Positions 7,329 through 15,463 of a DNA stretch of 39,896 bases are shown piece after piece (the stretch's first letter is position 1; each line of letters opens with the position of its first letter). The stretch lies in assembly GCA_034926415.1 (NCBI GenBank), contig JAYFRC010000081.1, positions 1-39,896 on the forward strand. Reading direction: 5' to 3'. Origin of the DNA: JAYFRC01 sp034926415 (GTDB taxonomy: Bacteria; Bacillota; Clostridia; Oscillospirales; Oscillospiraceae). Made by a program: the position numbers and the translations under genes. The notes beneath the pieces were generated by a model. It made no database searches. It had not been told where the DNA came from and saw only the letters and a list, made by a program, of their open reading frames with translations.

Positions 7329-8312
7329 TTATTCCGTCGCGAGCGGCCTGTCGGGGATCTCGATTCGCGCTATCGTTCCGCGTCCCGGCGCCGACGTTAT
7401 CGTTATGCCGCAGCCGAGCTTTTCGAGCACGCTTTTGCAGAGGTACAGACCGATGCCGGTCGCTTTTTTGTCGTCGCGACCGTTGAGGCCGGTAAAGCCC
7501 TTTTCAAATACGCGAGGCAGGTCCTCGGCGCTGATGCCTATTCCGCTGTCGGAGACCGCGAGAGTATGACCGTCGCCGTATATGTGCACCGAGCCCCCGG
7601 ATGGCGTGTATTTCACGGCGTTTGACAAAAGCTGTCCGACGACGAAGGCAAGCCATTTTTCGTCAGTAAGTATCGAGCGTTTCGTCTCTTCGAAGCGCAC
7701 TGAGACGTTTTTGAGGATGAACAGCCGCGCGTATTTCCTTATGCTTCCTCGAACGACGTCGTCGAGGGCGCAGCGCCGCAGGACGTAGTCCGAACTGTCG
7801 CTGCCGAGCCTGACGTAGGACAAAGCCATGTCGACGTATTCGCCCGTTTTGAAAAGCTCGGCGGAGATGAAATCCTTTTCGGCGCATTCGGATTTTTCAA
7901 GCAGAAGACGCATTGCGGCTATCGGCGTTTTTATCTGATGAGCCCAGAGCGTGTAGTAATCCTGGGTATTTCGCCGGTCTTCCTCAGCGGCTCCGACAAG
8001 GCGCGCCCTGTCCGCGCACAGCGCGCGGACAAGCTCCTGATAATCGGCCTCCAGAGCGCCGGACGGCTTCGGAAGCGAAAGCTCGGCATCGGAAGCGCAC
8101 CGTGTAAGCCGCTTGAGCTCCACGCTACGGCGCGCGTAGGCGTGGAATGAAAACGCGAACGACACGCCCCATACCGCAAGGCACAATGCGAGCGCATAGA
8201 GCGCGGGCTCGGCGGGGAACCCGTAGAGCACGAACACCGCGGCGAATACCGCCGCGAACAGCAGCGGAAAAAGAGCAAGCCTGTATTCACGCTTCAGATA
8301 CGACCGCAGCAT
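7329..8312 (-). CDS. BceS-type intramembrane-sensing histidine kinase
   Basis: The 327-residue kinase has two N-terminal membrane helices (about 12-32 and 36-57) separated by only a few residues, so it has no sensor domain; such kinases receive their signal from the partner BceAB transporter. The phospho-acceptor is His125 in LWAHQIKTP. Further boxes are LLSNAVKYTP (N box), VSDSGIGIS (G1), an F box around FEKGF and ATGIGLYL (G2). The ATG at 8312 follows the response regulator stop by 4 nt, with GGTGGGG upstream, so both are on one mRNA. Its partners should be the regulator at 8317-8994 and the transporter at 4701-7191. Confidence 0.92.
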   Translation of the reverse strand: MLRSYLKREYRLALFPLLFAAVFAAVFVLYGFPAEPALYALALCLAVWGVSFAFSFHAYARRSVELKRLTRCASDAELSLPKPSGALEADYQELVRALCADRARLVGAAEEDRRNTQDYYTLWAHQIKTPIAAMRLLLEKSECAEKDFISAELFKTGEYVDMALSYVRLGSDSSDYVLRRCALDDVVRGSIRKYARLFILKNVSVRFEETKRSILTDEKWLAFVVGQLLSNAVKYTPSGGSVHIYGDGHTLAVSDSGIGISAEDLPRVFEKGFTGLNGRDDKKATGIGLYLCKSVLEKLGCGITITSAPGRGTIARIEIPDRPLATE

Positions 8313-8316
8313 TTTC

Positions 8317-8994
8317 TCACCCCACCATATAGCCGCTTCCCTTTTTCGTCTTTATAAGGTCGGGAAGCCCGGCGGTCTCCAGTTTTTTCCTAAGCCTTGC
8401 AATGTTGACCGTAAGTGTATTTTCGTCGATGAACTCGTCGGACTCCCAAAGCCGCGTCATAAGCGCACTGCGGCTGACTATCCGCCCCTTGTTCTCGGCG
8501 AGCAGCGCGAGTATGCGTGACTCGTTTTTTGTCAGCTCAATGACCTGTCCGCCAGCCGTCAGCGTCCCGTCGGAGAGATTGAGCGCAGCCCCGCCTAGTT
8601 CAGTTATATTGGCCGGAACGCCGAAATCGTAGGTACGGCGCAGCAGCGCCTGGATCTTCGCCGTCAGCACCGAAAGCTCGAAAGGCTTGGCTATGAAATC
8701 GTCGCCACCCATGTTCATGGCCGTGACTATATTCATTCCGTCCGATGCTGAGGAGATAAAAATTATCGGAACCTTCGACGTTTTGCGCATCTCCACGCAC
8801 CAGTGGTAGCCGTTGAAAAAGGGGAGCGATACGTCGAGCAGCACAAGCTGCGGAGAAAACTCCGCGAACTCGGAGAGCACGAGTGAAAAATCCGCGGCGC
8901 ATCTGGCGTCGTAGCCCCAGCCGGAGAGATGCTCTTGTATCACGCGCGAGATGACGGCGTCGTCCTCAACTATAAAAATCCTGCAATTTTCCAT
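8317..8994 (-). CDS. OmpR-family response regulator (BceR type)
   Basis: The 225-residue protein has a receiver domain (1-115) and a winged-helix DNA-binding domain (about 130-225). The acidic pocket is Glu10, Asp11 and Asp12, the phosphorylated residue is Asp54 in LLDVSLP, and the conserved lysine is Lys103 in AKPFE. The C-terminal motif TLTVNIARLRKKLE is the recognition-helix region typical of BceR/VraR-like OmpR regulators. It is followed by its kinase at 4 nt and preceded by a zinc-ribbon membrane protein at 20 nt. It probably binds the CTTACA-N4-TGTAAG site in front of the ATPase gene. Confidence 0.93.
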   Translation of the reverse strand: MENCRIFIVEDDAVISRVIQEHLSGWGYDARCAADFSLVLSEFAEFSPQLVLLDVSLPFFNGYHWCVEMRKTSKVPIIFISSASDGMNIVTAMNMGGDDFIAKPFELSVLTAKIQALLRRTYDFGVPANITELGGAALNLSDGTLTAGGQVIELTKNESRILALLAENKGRIVSRSALMTRLWESDEFIDENTLTVNIARLRKKLETAGLPDLIKTKKGSGYMVG

Positions 8995-9014
8995 ATATTA
9001 CCACCAAACGCATT

Positions 9015-9713
9015 TTACAGGCTGAATCTTCGGCGCACTTCCTCGCGAAGCGCGGGAACGCGGCGGATTATTATGAGAGGTATCACCATTCCGACGCATA
9101 CTATAAGCACGACGAGCGACCAGCCCGGCGCGTATGCGCCGTAAAGGAAACGGTCGGTCAAAAACTCAACGCCGAGCGCCGTTATACCGCCGGCGCCTAT
9201 CGTCAGCGCGGCGGAAGTCAGTATCGAGCGCCGGTGACCGCGCAGCAGGAAGCCGAGAACGAATACGACAACGCATATGACCGCGAGCAGAGGCAGCGCG
9301 AGAGAAAAGAACCAGCGCGCGCCGCCGATGTCGAGTGATATAAGATATATATACAGCGCGGCTGAGCACACGTCGAGCAGCAGCCGCAGAAAGGCGGGTA
9401 TCTTCTGCGTCAGCATCGGAAGCGCGAGGATTATCCAAAGCATCGCACCCGCTCCGATAACGTACAGCGCCCACGGATGCGTTCTCCACAAAACAAGGTT
9501 GAGCACCGCGCAGCACAGCATCGCGGAACCGAACATGGCCGTCAGCAGCAGTCCGGCGGCGAACTTGGACTCTGGCTCGACTTCGGGACTTTTCGTCGCA
9601 AAATACGACGGTTCATCGGGATTCTCCTCCGGCTCCCAGACTCTCGTGCCGCACAGCGGACATTTTTTTGCGCCGCTGTTGAGCTTTACTCCGCAGCGCA
9701 CACAGTACGACAT
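9015..9713 (-). CDS. Zinc-ribbon polytopic membrane protein (DUF6320-like)
   Basis: The 232-residue protein opens with a four-cysteine zinc ribbon (CVRC at 4-7, CPLC at 18-21), then an acidic linker to about residue 48, then roughly six membrane helices and a basic C-terminal tail. This layout matches what I remember as Pfam DUF6320, which has no known function and is often found next to an alcohol acetyltransferase-like gene, as here. Its ATG directly follows the TAA of the upstream acyltransferase gene (TAAATG), so the two are translationally coupled. It precedes the response regulator by 20 nt. A role in membrane anchoring or regulation of the acyltransferase is only inference. Confidence 0.75.
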   Translation of the reverse strand: MSYCVRCGVKLNSGAKKCPLCGTRVWEPEENPDEPSYFATKSPEVEPESKFAAGLLLTAMFGSAMLCCAVLNLVLWRTHPWALYVIGAGAMLWIILALPMLTQKIPAFLRLLLDVCSAALYIYLISLDIGGARWFFSLALPLLAVICVVVFVLGFLLRGHRRSILTSAALTIGAGGITALGVEFLTDRFLYGAYAPGWSLVVLIVCVGMVIPLIIIRRVPALREEVRRRFSL

Positions 9714-11015
9714 TTACTCATCCCCATTCCTTTTTATCATATTGCGGTTGCTTTCTATTTCAACGGGTATCCCATCCTCGACGAGGAACCTAAAAAAATC
9801 GCGTTCGGTGTCTGTCTCCTTCTGTGTCCCCGCAAAGGTTATCTCAAGCGTGTTGCCGAAGCTGATGACGGCGCAATTGCACCGCGGCACCGTGGACTGG
9901 CCGAGGATGACCTCCATGCGCTCTATATGCGGCCGCATCGGCTCCGGAACACTGAAAGCTCCGGGATTTGTCAGCGTCCCGGAATAGGGGCGCACGCCGA
10001 CGAGCCAGTAGCTAAGCGCCATCAGAGGATTCTTGATGAACGACGGGACGATCTTCAGCACCGGCGTTTTTGTGAAGCGTACGTTCCTGGTAAAATCGGC
10101 GCGCAGCTCCTGCGCGTTTATGTGTAGCTTCATGTAGTGGCGTACCTGCAAGACTATCTCGTCGAACGTATAATCGCCGAGCCTTGGGTTTACCGACGGC
10201 CGCACGGTCGTTATAAAATTCCTCAGCGTCTCGGTGGGGAAAAAAGGCCGCAGGTTTATCGGCACCGCAAGCGCCACCGGGCGCGGCTTGCGCCTGCACT
10301 CGCGTTTTTGTTTTTCGAGTATGACATATATCATGACCGAGGCAAGATATTCGGTCAGCGAAGCGCCGTGCCGCTTCGCGGCCGCGCGCGTCGCGTCAAG
10401 AGGAGAAAACCCCATCGTAACGTGGAACGTATAAAAAGGTTCCGCCGTGCCGATATTGAGATAGGCTCTTGAGAAATGTTTAAGCGAAGAGGAATAGGTT
10501 CCGGAATAGCGCACGTAGGCATCCTCGCGCTCGGCGGCCCGGGGAGCTTCAGCTGTGTCTATCACCCCGTCTCCGGGAGGTACGTCTATCCCGACCTCAC
10601 GTAGATACGCAGCCAGCAGCGCACGGAAAAACACGAGCGCGCCGACTCCGTCGGACAGCGCGTGAAACGCCTCTATCGAGATGCGGCGGTCGTAATAATA
10701 AAAGCGGACGAGCCAACCGCCGGCCTCGTGGAATCTGAACGGCTGACACGGGTCGGACACATCCTCTCTGAGAAACGGTCCGGGGGCAGTGTTCGGCTCC
10801 ATATAATACCAGAATGCACCGCGCTTTATCCTTACGGCAAATACGGGGAAACGCGGCATGGTAATACTTATCGCGCGCTGGAGCGCGGCGGTGTCGACCT
10901 TCGCCGACATCACGGCGGAAAAACGGTAGACGGAGGAATACTCCTCGCTCTGGATCGCGGAATAAAGTATGCCCGCGCTGTCCATTTTGTACCAGCGCCC
11001 CGGCTTTTTTTCCAT
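9714..11015 (-). CDS. Condensation/alcohol acetyltransferase-superfamily acyltransferase
   Basis: The 433-residue product starts at ATG 11015 behind AAGGAGGA; a longer reading from 11165 would cross the promoter. The catalytic HxxxDG of the chloramphenicol-acetyltransferase-like superfamily is present as HALSDG (His118, Asp122), in a segment ending IEAFHALSDGVG. The rest, including KTPVLKIVPSFIKNP, resembles bacterial proteins annotated as alcohol acetyltransferases. Members transfer acyl groups from CoA or carrier proteins to alcohols or amines; the substrate here is unknown. It leads a run with a zinc-ribbon membrane protein and a Bce-type two-component system, and an esterase gene diverges from it. 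The shared context suggests acylation of an envelope or small-molecule substrate, but that is inference. Confidence 0.75.
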   Translation of the reverse strand: MEKKPGRWYKMDSAGILYSAIQSEEYSSVYRFSAVMSAKVDTAALQRAISITMPRFPVFAVRIKRGAFWYYMEPNTAPGPFLREDVSDPCQPFRFHEAGGWLVRFYYYDRRISIEAFHALSDGVGALVFFRALLAAYLREVGIDVPPGDGVIDTAEAPRAAEREDAYVRYSGTYSSSLKHFSRAYLNIGTAEPFYTFHVTMGFSPLDATRAAAKRHGASLTEYLASVMIYVILEKQKRECRRKPRPVALAVPINLRPFFPTETLRNFITTVRPSVNPRLGDYTFDEIVLQVRHYMKLHINAQELRADFTRNVRFTKTPVLKIVPSFIKNPLMALSYWLVGVRPYSGTLTNPGAFSVPEPMRPHIERMEVILGQSTVPRCNCAVISFGNTLEITFAGTQKETDTERDFFRFLVEDGIPVEIESNRNMIKRNGDE

Positions 11016-11070
11016 GCTGTTCCTCCTTGTTGCTTTTTTTGGTAATCGCAGCGAAAATTGCTTTGCGGTA

Positions 11071-11099
11071 ATTGTACCACAGCTTGGGCTTTCCCGCAA
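11071..11099 (-). promoter_or_regulatory. SigA-type promoter of the acyltransferase operon
   Basis: TTGCGG (11094-11099) and TACAAT (11071-11076) are separated by 17 bp on the minus strand, about 56 nt before the acyltransferase ATG. It should drive the acyltransferase, zinc-ribbon, response regulator and kinase genes. Confidence 0.65.
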
Positions 11100-11184
11100 T
11101 AAACGCGCCGGTTTCTCCCTGGGTATTCCCTTTTTCGGCATTTTATGATACCATTTACAAAACAATGAACGATGGAGAATTTAT

Positions 11185-12129
11185 ATGGGACTGAAACCGG
11201 CAAAAATTAAACGCAGCAAAACCGCCTCGTCGGAAGTCCGTCGTATGGACCCGATGATGCTTGCGTTCAAGGCCCTGCACAGCGTGGCGACGCCGGACGC
11301 GATGACCGCCCCCGAGCTCGAGCGTCAGCGGCTGGGTCAGGAGATAATAGGCCGGCTCGCCGCACCGAAGGCCGGACTCACGGTCACGCGCTTTGATATG
11401 AACGGCATGGCCGCCGAGTGGACGCAGCTAAAGCGGCCTCATGGGGATAAGCGCGCGATACTTTACTGTCACGGCGGAGGCTATACGAGCGGGAACCTCG
11501 GCTATTCGCAGGTGCTCGCGGCGAAGCTGGCGTTAGCCACGGGCTACGACGTGCTCAGCTTTGAATACCGCCTTGCGCCGGAGCATCCGTATCCCGCGGC
11601 CGTGGAGGACGCGGAAGCGGCGTGGAACTATCTGATGCTCGGCGGTCTGGCTGCCGGGGACGTGGTCGTCGCCGGCGATTCTGCCGGGGGCAATCTGGCT
11701 CTCGTGCTGGCGCTTCGCCTCCGTGACGCCGGGAAATCGCTGCCGCGCGCGCTTGTGCTTATGTCGCCGTGGACGGATATGACGATGAGCGGAGACTCGT
11801 ACCGCGAGCGCGCGGAGATAGACCCCGTGCTCACGGTCGAGTATATCGAGGCCGTGCGCTCTGCCTATGCGCGCGGAAGCGACCTCAGAAGCCCGTATCT
11901 TTCTCCGCTTTTTGCCGGGCTTGAAGGCCTTCCGCCGACGCTTGTCCAGGTCGGAGCGAACGAGATACTTTATTCCGATTCCGAAGCGCTCGGTGCAAAG
12001 CTGCTTCGTGCCGGCGTGACCTGCCGGTTCGAGGTCAGCCCCGAAATGTGGCACGTGTTCCAGATGTTCCCGACGCGACGCTCGTCAGATGCCATAGTGA
12101 ACGTGACGAGATTCCTGCTTGAGCTGTAA
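11185..12129 (+). CDS. Alpha/beta hydrolase, hormone-sensitive-lipase (HSL) family esterase
   Basis: The 314-residue hydrolase has the HSL-family oxyanion motif HGGG (96-99), the nucleophile elbow GDSAGG (Ser166) and, by position, Asp265 and His290 as the rest of the triad. The family hydrolyses short acyl esters. There is no signal peptide, so it is cytoplasmic. ATG 11185 has GGAG 7 nt upstream, and a TATGAT -10 lies at 11144-11149 with no clear -35. It is divergent from the acyltransferase gene, so the two may work on the same ester in opposite directions (inference). The hairpin at 12145-12185 follows. Confidence 0.88.
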   Translation: MGLKPAKIKRSKTASSEVRRMDPMMLAFKALHSVATPDAMTAPELERQRLGQEIIGRLAAPKAGLTVTRFDMNGMAAEWTQLKRPHGDKRAILYCHGGGYTSGNLGYSQVLAAKLALATGYDVLSFEYRLAPEHPYPAAVEDAEAAWNYLMLGGLAAGDVVVAGDSAGGNLALVLALRLRDAGKSLPRALVLMSPWTDMTMSGDSYRERAEIDPVLTVEYIEAVRSAYARGSDLRSPYLSPLFAGLEGLPPTLVQVGANEILYSDSEALGAKLLRAGVTCRFEVSPEMWHVFQMFPTRRSSDAIVNVTRFLLEL

Positions 12130-12144
12130 TAGTATGCGCAAATA

Positions 12145-12185
12145 TGAAAAAAGCTCCGGAGCCGCTTAAAGCGGCTCCGGAGCTT
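12145..12185 (-). terminator. Strong terminator between convergent esterase and SLH protein genes
   Basis: A perfect stem (AAGCTCCGGAGCCGCTT with its complement, 12151-12185) has a six-T run on the minus side, so it ends the SLH/transglutaminase gene. It may also stop transcripts of the plus-strand esterase. Confidence 0.88.
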
Positions 12186-12225
12186 ATAGCGTTTTACTTG
12201 TCCGGATAGAACGCGGCAGTATTTT

Positions 12226-13662
12226 TTACCAGTTGTGATAATTCCGGGACGTCTGCTCGCTCATGGCGAAAAACGAGTAATTTATGTAGGAGACCTGATC
12301 GCCCCAGGTCGTGTCGATATGATAGTCGGTGCCGTCGAGCGTGGCCACTGTCCAGGCGTGGTCATCGTTCGTCAGCGTGTAGCATTCTATGCCTTCGAGC
12401 TTTAGCAGCAGGTTATAAGCCCCGGTGTAGCCGTCGCAGACAGCGCGTCCGTTTTTGAATAGAGAGTAGGGGAGATGGCATATTTCGCCGTCGGAGTCCG
12501 AGTAGCTGCAGTTTTTGCATATCCAGTCGAAGTAGACGCGCGCCTTCTGCATATCGGTCATGTCGGACGTTATGCTGCCGTTTTCCCACAGCTCGTCGTG
12601 CACGGCTATGGCGGAAGCGAGCGTGTAGCTGCGGTAGGCCGAGGTCTGGTCGCTCGTCGCGTTGGATGAGTAGAAAGTCAGATTCACGATGCCGGAGTAC
12701 TCGCTCCAGGAGGCGTCTACACTGTTGTAGCACTGCTCGCTTGAGCGCTGGACGCACTCAAGAGCGAGCTGCATGAGGCTGCTGATAAAGTCCCGGGTGA
12801 TGCGCGAGTTGTACTTGAGCAGCAGAGTGCTTTTCTCCGCCGCAAGCATATTGTTGACGTCGCCGAGCACTTCCGCTTCGGTAGTCGGCGCGGCTGTGTA
12901 AGTGGTATCTTCAAAGACGAGGTCGCCGAAGGTCGTGCCTGCGGCGCTCATCGCCGCGGCGACATCCCATTTGATGGTGACGCGGAGCGTCGGGTCTATC
13001 ATGCGTGTCAGCATGGCGGAGAGTTCGCCGCGCGTTATCGTGTCCGCCGGGTAGAAGTTGCCGGTGGAGTCGTTTCCGTTCGAGACGCCGAGCCTGTAAA
13101 GCTCCACGATGTCCGAAGAGTATTCGGTCGAGGAGGTAACGTCGGTTATAAATTTGCCGGTCGCGTAGCCCTCGTTCACGGCCGAGGCGTTCGTATCGGG
13201 CAGAGCGTCGTCCGGCAAAGTGTTAGCGAGTATGTGCGCGACCTGCGCTCTCGTGGCGGGCTTTGCGGCGGCGGAATCGAGTTCGGTGCCGATCACGTCC
13301 TCGTTTTCAAGATAGAGGAAATACGGCGTATACCAGGCTCCGCCGCTTTCCGAGTACTGCGAAGCGCCGGCCTCGGCGTCGCCGGTCTCGTAAAGACTGC
13401 GTATTCGCGCGGCAAAAGTCGCGGCCTGGCCGACGGTCACGCTGTCGTTTATACCGAACAGCCCGCCGCCCTTGCCAACGGAGAGGCCGTACTCGTAGAG
13501 CGCGGCGATGTTGGAATAAAATATGGAGCTTGACGAAACGTCGGAAAACTGATTTGAGTATGTTTTGGTCCGCGTATAGTTGTCCGTGCTCCCCGCGGCG
13601 AATGCCGGGGTCGGGAGGAGCAGCGCGAAAACGAGCGCGAAAACGGCAATAGTCTTTTTCAA
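12226..13662 (-). CDS. Exported S-layer-homology protein with transglutaminase-like domain
   Basis: The 478-residue protein begins at TTG 13662, supported by GGAGG 7 nt upstream. It has a signal peptide (residues 1-22, cleavage after AFA), then three SLH-like repeats (about 38-95, 100-160 and 165-240) that would bind secondary wall polymer. The C-terminal domain resembles the transglutaminase/protease-like superfamily, with a Cys-His-Asp triad at Cys409 (GRAVCDGY), His435 (DDHAWT) and Asp450 (HIDTTWGD), close to the C-terminal end. Similar wall-anchored proteins are common in clostridia and their substrates are generally unknown. A SigA promoter lies at 13712-13740 and a terminator follows, so it is probably a single-gene unit. 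Confidence 0.85.
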   Translation of the reverse strand: MKKTIAVFALVFALLLPTPAFAAGSTDNYTRTKTYSNQFSDVSSSSIFYSNIAALYEYGLSVGKGGGLFGINDSVTVGQAATFAARIRSLYETGDAEAGASQYSESGGAWYTPYFLYLENEDVIGTELDSAAAKPATRAQVAHILANTLPDDALPDTNASAVNEGYATGKFITDVTSSTEYSSDIVELYRLGVSNGNDSTGNFYPADTITRGELSAMLTRMIDPTLRVTIKWDVAAAMSAAGTTFGDLVFEDTTYTAAPTTEAEVLGDVNNMLAAEKSTLLLKYNSRITRDFISSLMQLALECVQRSSEQCYNSVDASWSEYSGIVNLTFYSSNATSDQTSAYRSYTLASAIAVHDELWENGSITSDMTDMQKARVYFDWICKNCSYSDSDGEICHLPYSLFKNGRAVCDGYTGAYNLLLKLEGIECYTLTNDDHAWTVATLDGTDYHIDTTWGDQVSYINYSFFAMSEQTSRNYHNW

Positions 13663-13711
13663 TATCTGACCTCCATGAACGCCGGAGAGGGCTCCGCCGG
13701 ATCATACATAA

Positions 13712-13740
13712 ATTTTACCCCCGTAGTTTTATTCGGTCAA
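13712..13740 (-). promoter_or_regulatory. SigA-type promoter of the SLH/transglutaminase gene
   Basis: TTGACC (13735-13740) and TAAAAT (13712-13717) are 17 bp apart on the minus strand, about 50 nt before the TTG start. Confidence 0.75.
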
Positions 13741-13766
13741 GAACCAAATAAAACCTGTACAGCGGC

Positions 13767-13803
13767 AAAAAACAGAGAAGCCGCTCAAATTGGGAGGGCT
13801 CTG
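13767..13803 (-). repeat. Degenerate second copy of the hpf terminator
   Basis: Bases 13767-13802 match 13996-14031 at 32 of 36 positions. Two stem positions have lost pairing, so the hairpin is weakened. It lies between the hpf terminator and the promoter of the SLH gene. The 384-base gap 13663-14046 also holds a separate 12-bp hairpin at 13807-13839; I see no gene in it. Confidence 0.6.
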
Positions 13804-13996
13804 AGGTTGTCGGGAAAGGCGAAACGTCTTTCCCGACAAGTGGGTTTGCAGACTGCCGCGCGCCTCGCCGCTGCCTACGGCGGACGGTTCGACGCTTGCA
13901 GCCCGATAAGTATTTTCGTGCACGTACACGCCGCGCCCGAAAATGATTGGGATTTATTTCGCTGCTCCGGCGGCGAAACTCTGCGAGGCTTTTTAG

Positions 13997-14032
13997 AAAA
14001 ACAGAGAACCCGCCCAAATTGGGCGGGCTCTC
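13997..14032 (-). terminator. Intrinsic terminator of hpf
   Basis: CCCGCCC / GGGCGGG (14009-14015 with 14021-14027), extended by four more pairs after a mismatch, is followed on the minus strand by a T-run (A-run at 13997-14001). It starts 14 nt past the hpf stop. Confidence 0.88.
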
Positions 14033-14046
14033 GTTATATATGTCAT

Positions 14047-14586
14047 TTACTGCACGTCGTCGGTCTCTATAAGACCGTAGCCGCCGTTCTTCCTTTGGTA
14101 GACGATGGAGAGCGCGTTGCTCTCGGAATCGCGGAAGACGAAGAACGTGTGGTCGAGAAGGTTCATCTGGAGTATAGCCTCCTCGGGCATCATGGGCTTT
14201 ATTGCGAAGTGCTTTTTGCGAATGATATCGAATTCCTTTTCCTCGGGCACATCGGCGTCGTCGGCAGATGGCTCGAAGGCGTCCTGGCGCAGTCTCTTTT
14301 CAAGGCGGGTCTTGTTTTTGCGTATCTGGCGCTCGATGTAACTCTGCGCGGCGTCTATCGCGCCGTGCATATTTCCGTCGGGAGCTTCTTCCTCCGCCCG
14401 AAAGAGCGTGTTCCCGCCGCGGATGGTAACCTCGACCACGCAGCGATTTCCCTTTTCAACGGAGAACGTTACGTTCGCCTCCGCCTCGCTTCTGAAGTAG
14501 CGGTCGAGCTTTGAGATTTTTTTCTCGGCATAGTCCTTGATGGAGTCGTTAAGCGGAGTCTTCTTTGTTGCAAATGTAAATTTCAT
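14047..14586 (-). CDS. hpf: Ribosome hibernation-promoting factor, long form
   Basis: The 179-residue protein starts at ATG 14586, which has AAAGGAG 8 nt upstream. Residues 1-95 form the RaiA/YfiA domain, which binds the decoding centre of the 30S subunit. Residues about 120-179, including FDIIRKKHFAIKPM and DHTFFVFRD, form the C-terminal dimerisation domain of the long HPF type, which joins two 70S ribosomes into inactive 100S dimers. The acidic linker between them is usual. It has its own promoter and terminator. Expression in stationary phase or stress is expected for the family. Confidence 0.95.
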   Translation of the reverse strand: MKFTFATKKTPLNDSIKDYAEKKISKLDRYFRSEAEANVTFSVEKGNRCVVEVTIRGGNTLFRAEEEAPDGNMHGAIDAAQSYIERQIRKNKTRLEKRLRQDAFEPSADDADVPEEKEFDIIRKKHFAIKPMMPEEAILQMNLLDHTFFVFRDSESNALSIVYQRKNGGYGLIETDDVQ

Positions 14587-14611
14587 ATCCGTTGCTCCTT
14601 TCATTTGCGAT

Positions 14612-14644
14612 GGAGCGGGAGGGCGTTTGGTTCATCCTTCCCGC
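14612..14644 (-). other. Hairpin in the hpf 5' leader
   Basis: A GC-rich imperfect stem (GCGGGA..CC.CTCCCGC around a 12-nt loop) lies between the promoter and the ribosome site. It might influence translation or stability of the mRNA, but I recognise no known riboswitch in it. Confidence 0.4.
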
Positions 14645-14653
14645 CCTATGGTT

Positions 14654-14682
14654 ATTATACCATCCCGGCAGCATATTGAAAA
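14654..14682 (-). promoter_or_regulatory. SigA-type promoter of hpf
   Basis: TTTTCA (14677-14682) and a perfect TATAAT (14654-14659) are 17 bp apart on the minus strand. It lies just past the ung stop, about 68 nt before the hpf start. Confidence 0.68.
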
Positions 14683-14689
14683 GAGAAAA

Positions 14690-15382
14690 TCAGACAATTT
14701 TCCAGTCTATGGGGCTCTCACCGTGCGAAACGAGAAAATCGTTTGCGGCGCTGAACGGTTTGCTGCCGAAAAAGCCGCGGTAGGCGGACAGCGGGCTCGG
14801 ATGCGCGCTTGAGAGCACGAGCCTCGGATATGGACAGGAGGTCAGCCCTGCGTTTTCCGCCTTGCGCTTTGCGTCGGCGCCCCAGAGTATAAAAACGACG
14901 GGACGCGGGCGGGCGTTCACTGCCCTCAGCACCGCGTCCGTAAAGTCCTGCCAGCCGAAAGCGGCGCAGGAGCGCGCCTCGCCCTCGAATACCGTCAGCA
15001 CCGTGTTTAGAAGAAGCACGCCGCGCTCAGCCCAGGGCGTCAGGTTTCCGTCAGCCGGCGCGCTTACGCCGAGGTCGGAGGAGAGCTCCCTGTAAATGTT
15101 TCGCAGCGACGGCGGCAGTCTGACGCCGCGCGCAACGGAAAAGCTCAGCCCGTTGGCCTGCCCGGCCTCGTGATATGGGTCCTGCCCGACAATGACGCAG
15201 CGCACGTTTTCCGGCGGCGTCAGCCGCAGAGCACGGAACAGATCCCCGCGCGGGGGATAGACATTCCTGCTGCTTTCGTAGGCGGCACCGACGTTTTCGC
15301 GCAGCGCACAGAAATAAGGTTTTTCAAATTCTCCGGCGAGGGGCTCTGCCCATTCGCCGAGATCGTTTTTGTCAAAAAGCAT
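14690..15382 (-). CDS. ung: Uracil-DNA glycosylase, family 1
   Basis: The 230-residue enzyme removes uracil from DNA. The water-activating motif GQDPYH has Asp68, Tyr70 and His71, and the leucine-loop motif SSAHPSPLSAYRGFFG carries His194, as in family 1 enzymes. Length is normal. ATG 15382 has GGAGG 5-6 nt upstream. No terminator is obvious behind it, so transcripts may read into hpf. Confidence 0.96.
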   Translation of the reverse strand: MLFDKNDLGEWAEPLAGEFEKPYFCALRENVGAAYESSRNVYPPRGDLFRALRLTPPENVRCVIVGQDPYHEAGQANGLSFSVARGVRLPPSLRNIYRELSSDLGVSAPADGNLTPWAERGVLLLNTVLTVFEGEARSCAAFGWQDFTDAVLRAVNARPRPVVFILWGADAKRKAENAGLTSCPYPRLVLSSAHPSPLSAYRGFFGSKPFSAANDFLVSHGESPIDWKIV

Positions 15383-15463
15383 AAGATCCTCCGCCAGAGC
15401 TCTAAGATTGTCTCCGCCGCGGCGGAAAACAGATTCATCTCTCAGAAGTCAAAACTTTTGAGG

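Noticed and set aside
11016..11203. Longer N-terminus of the acyltransferase and an extra minus-strand ORF
   Set aside because: The extension covers the SigA promoter at 11071-11099; ATG 11015 has an ideal ribosome site.
13675..14514. Plus-strand frame of 279 codons across the hpf gene and the gap before it
   Set aside because: It crosses the hpf terminator, a degenerate terminator copy and the SLH promoter, and is antisense to hpf.
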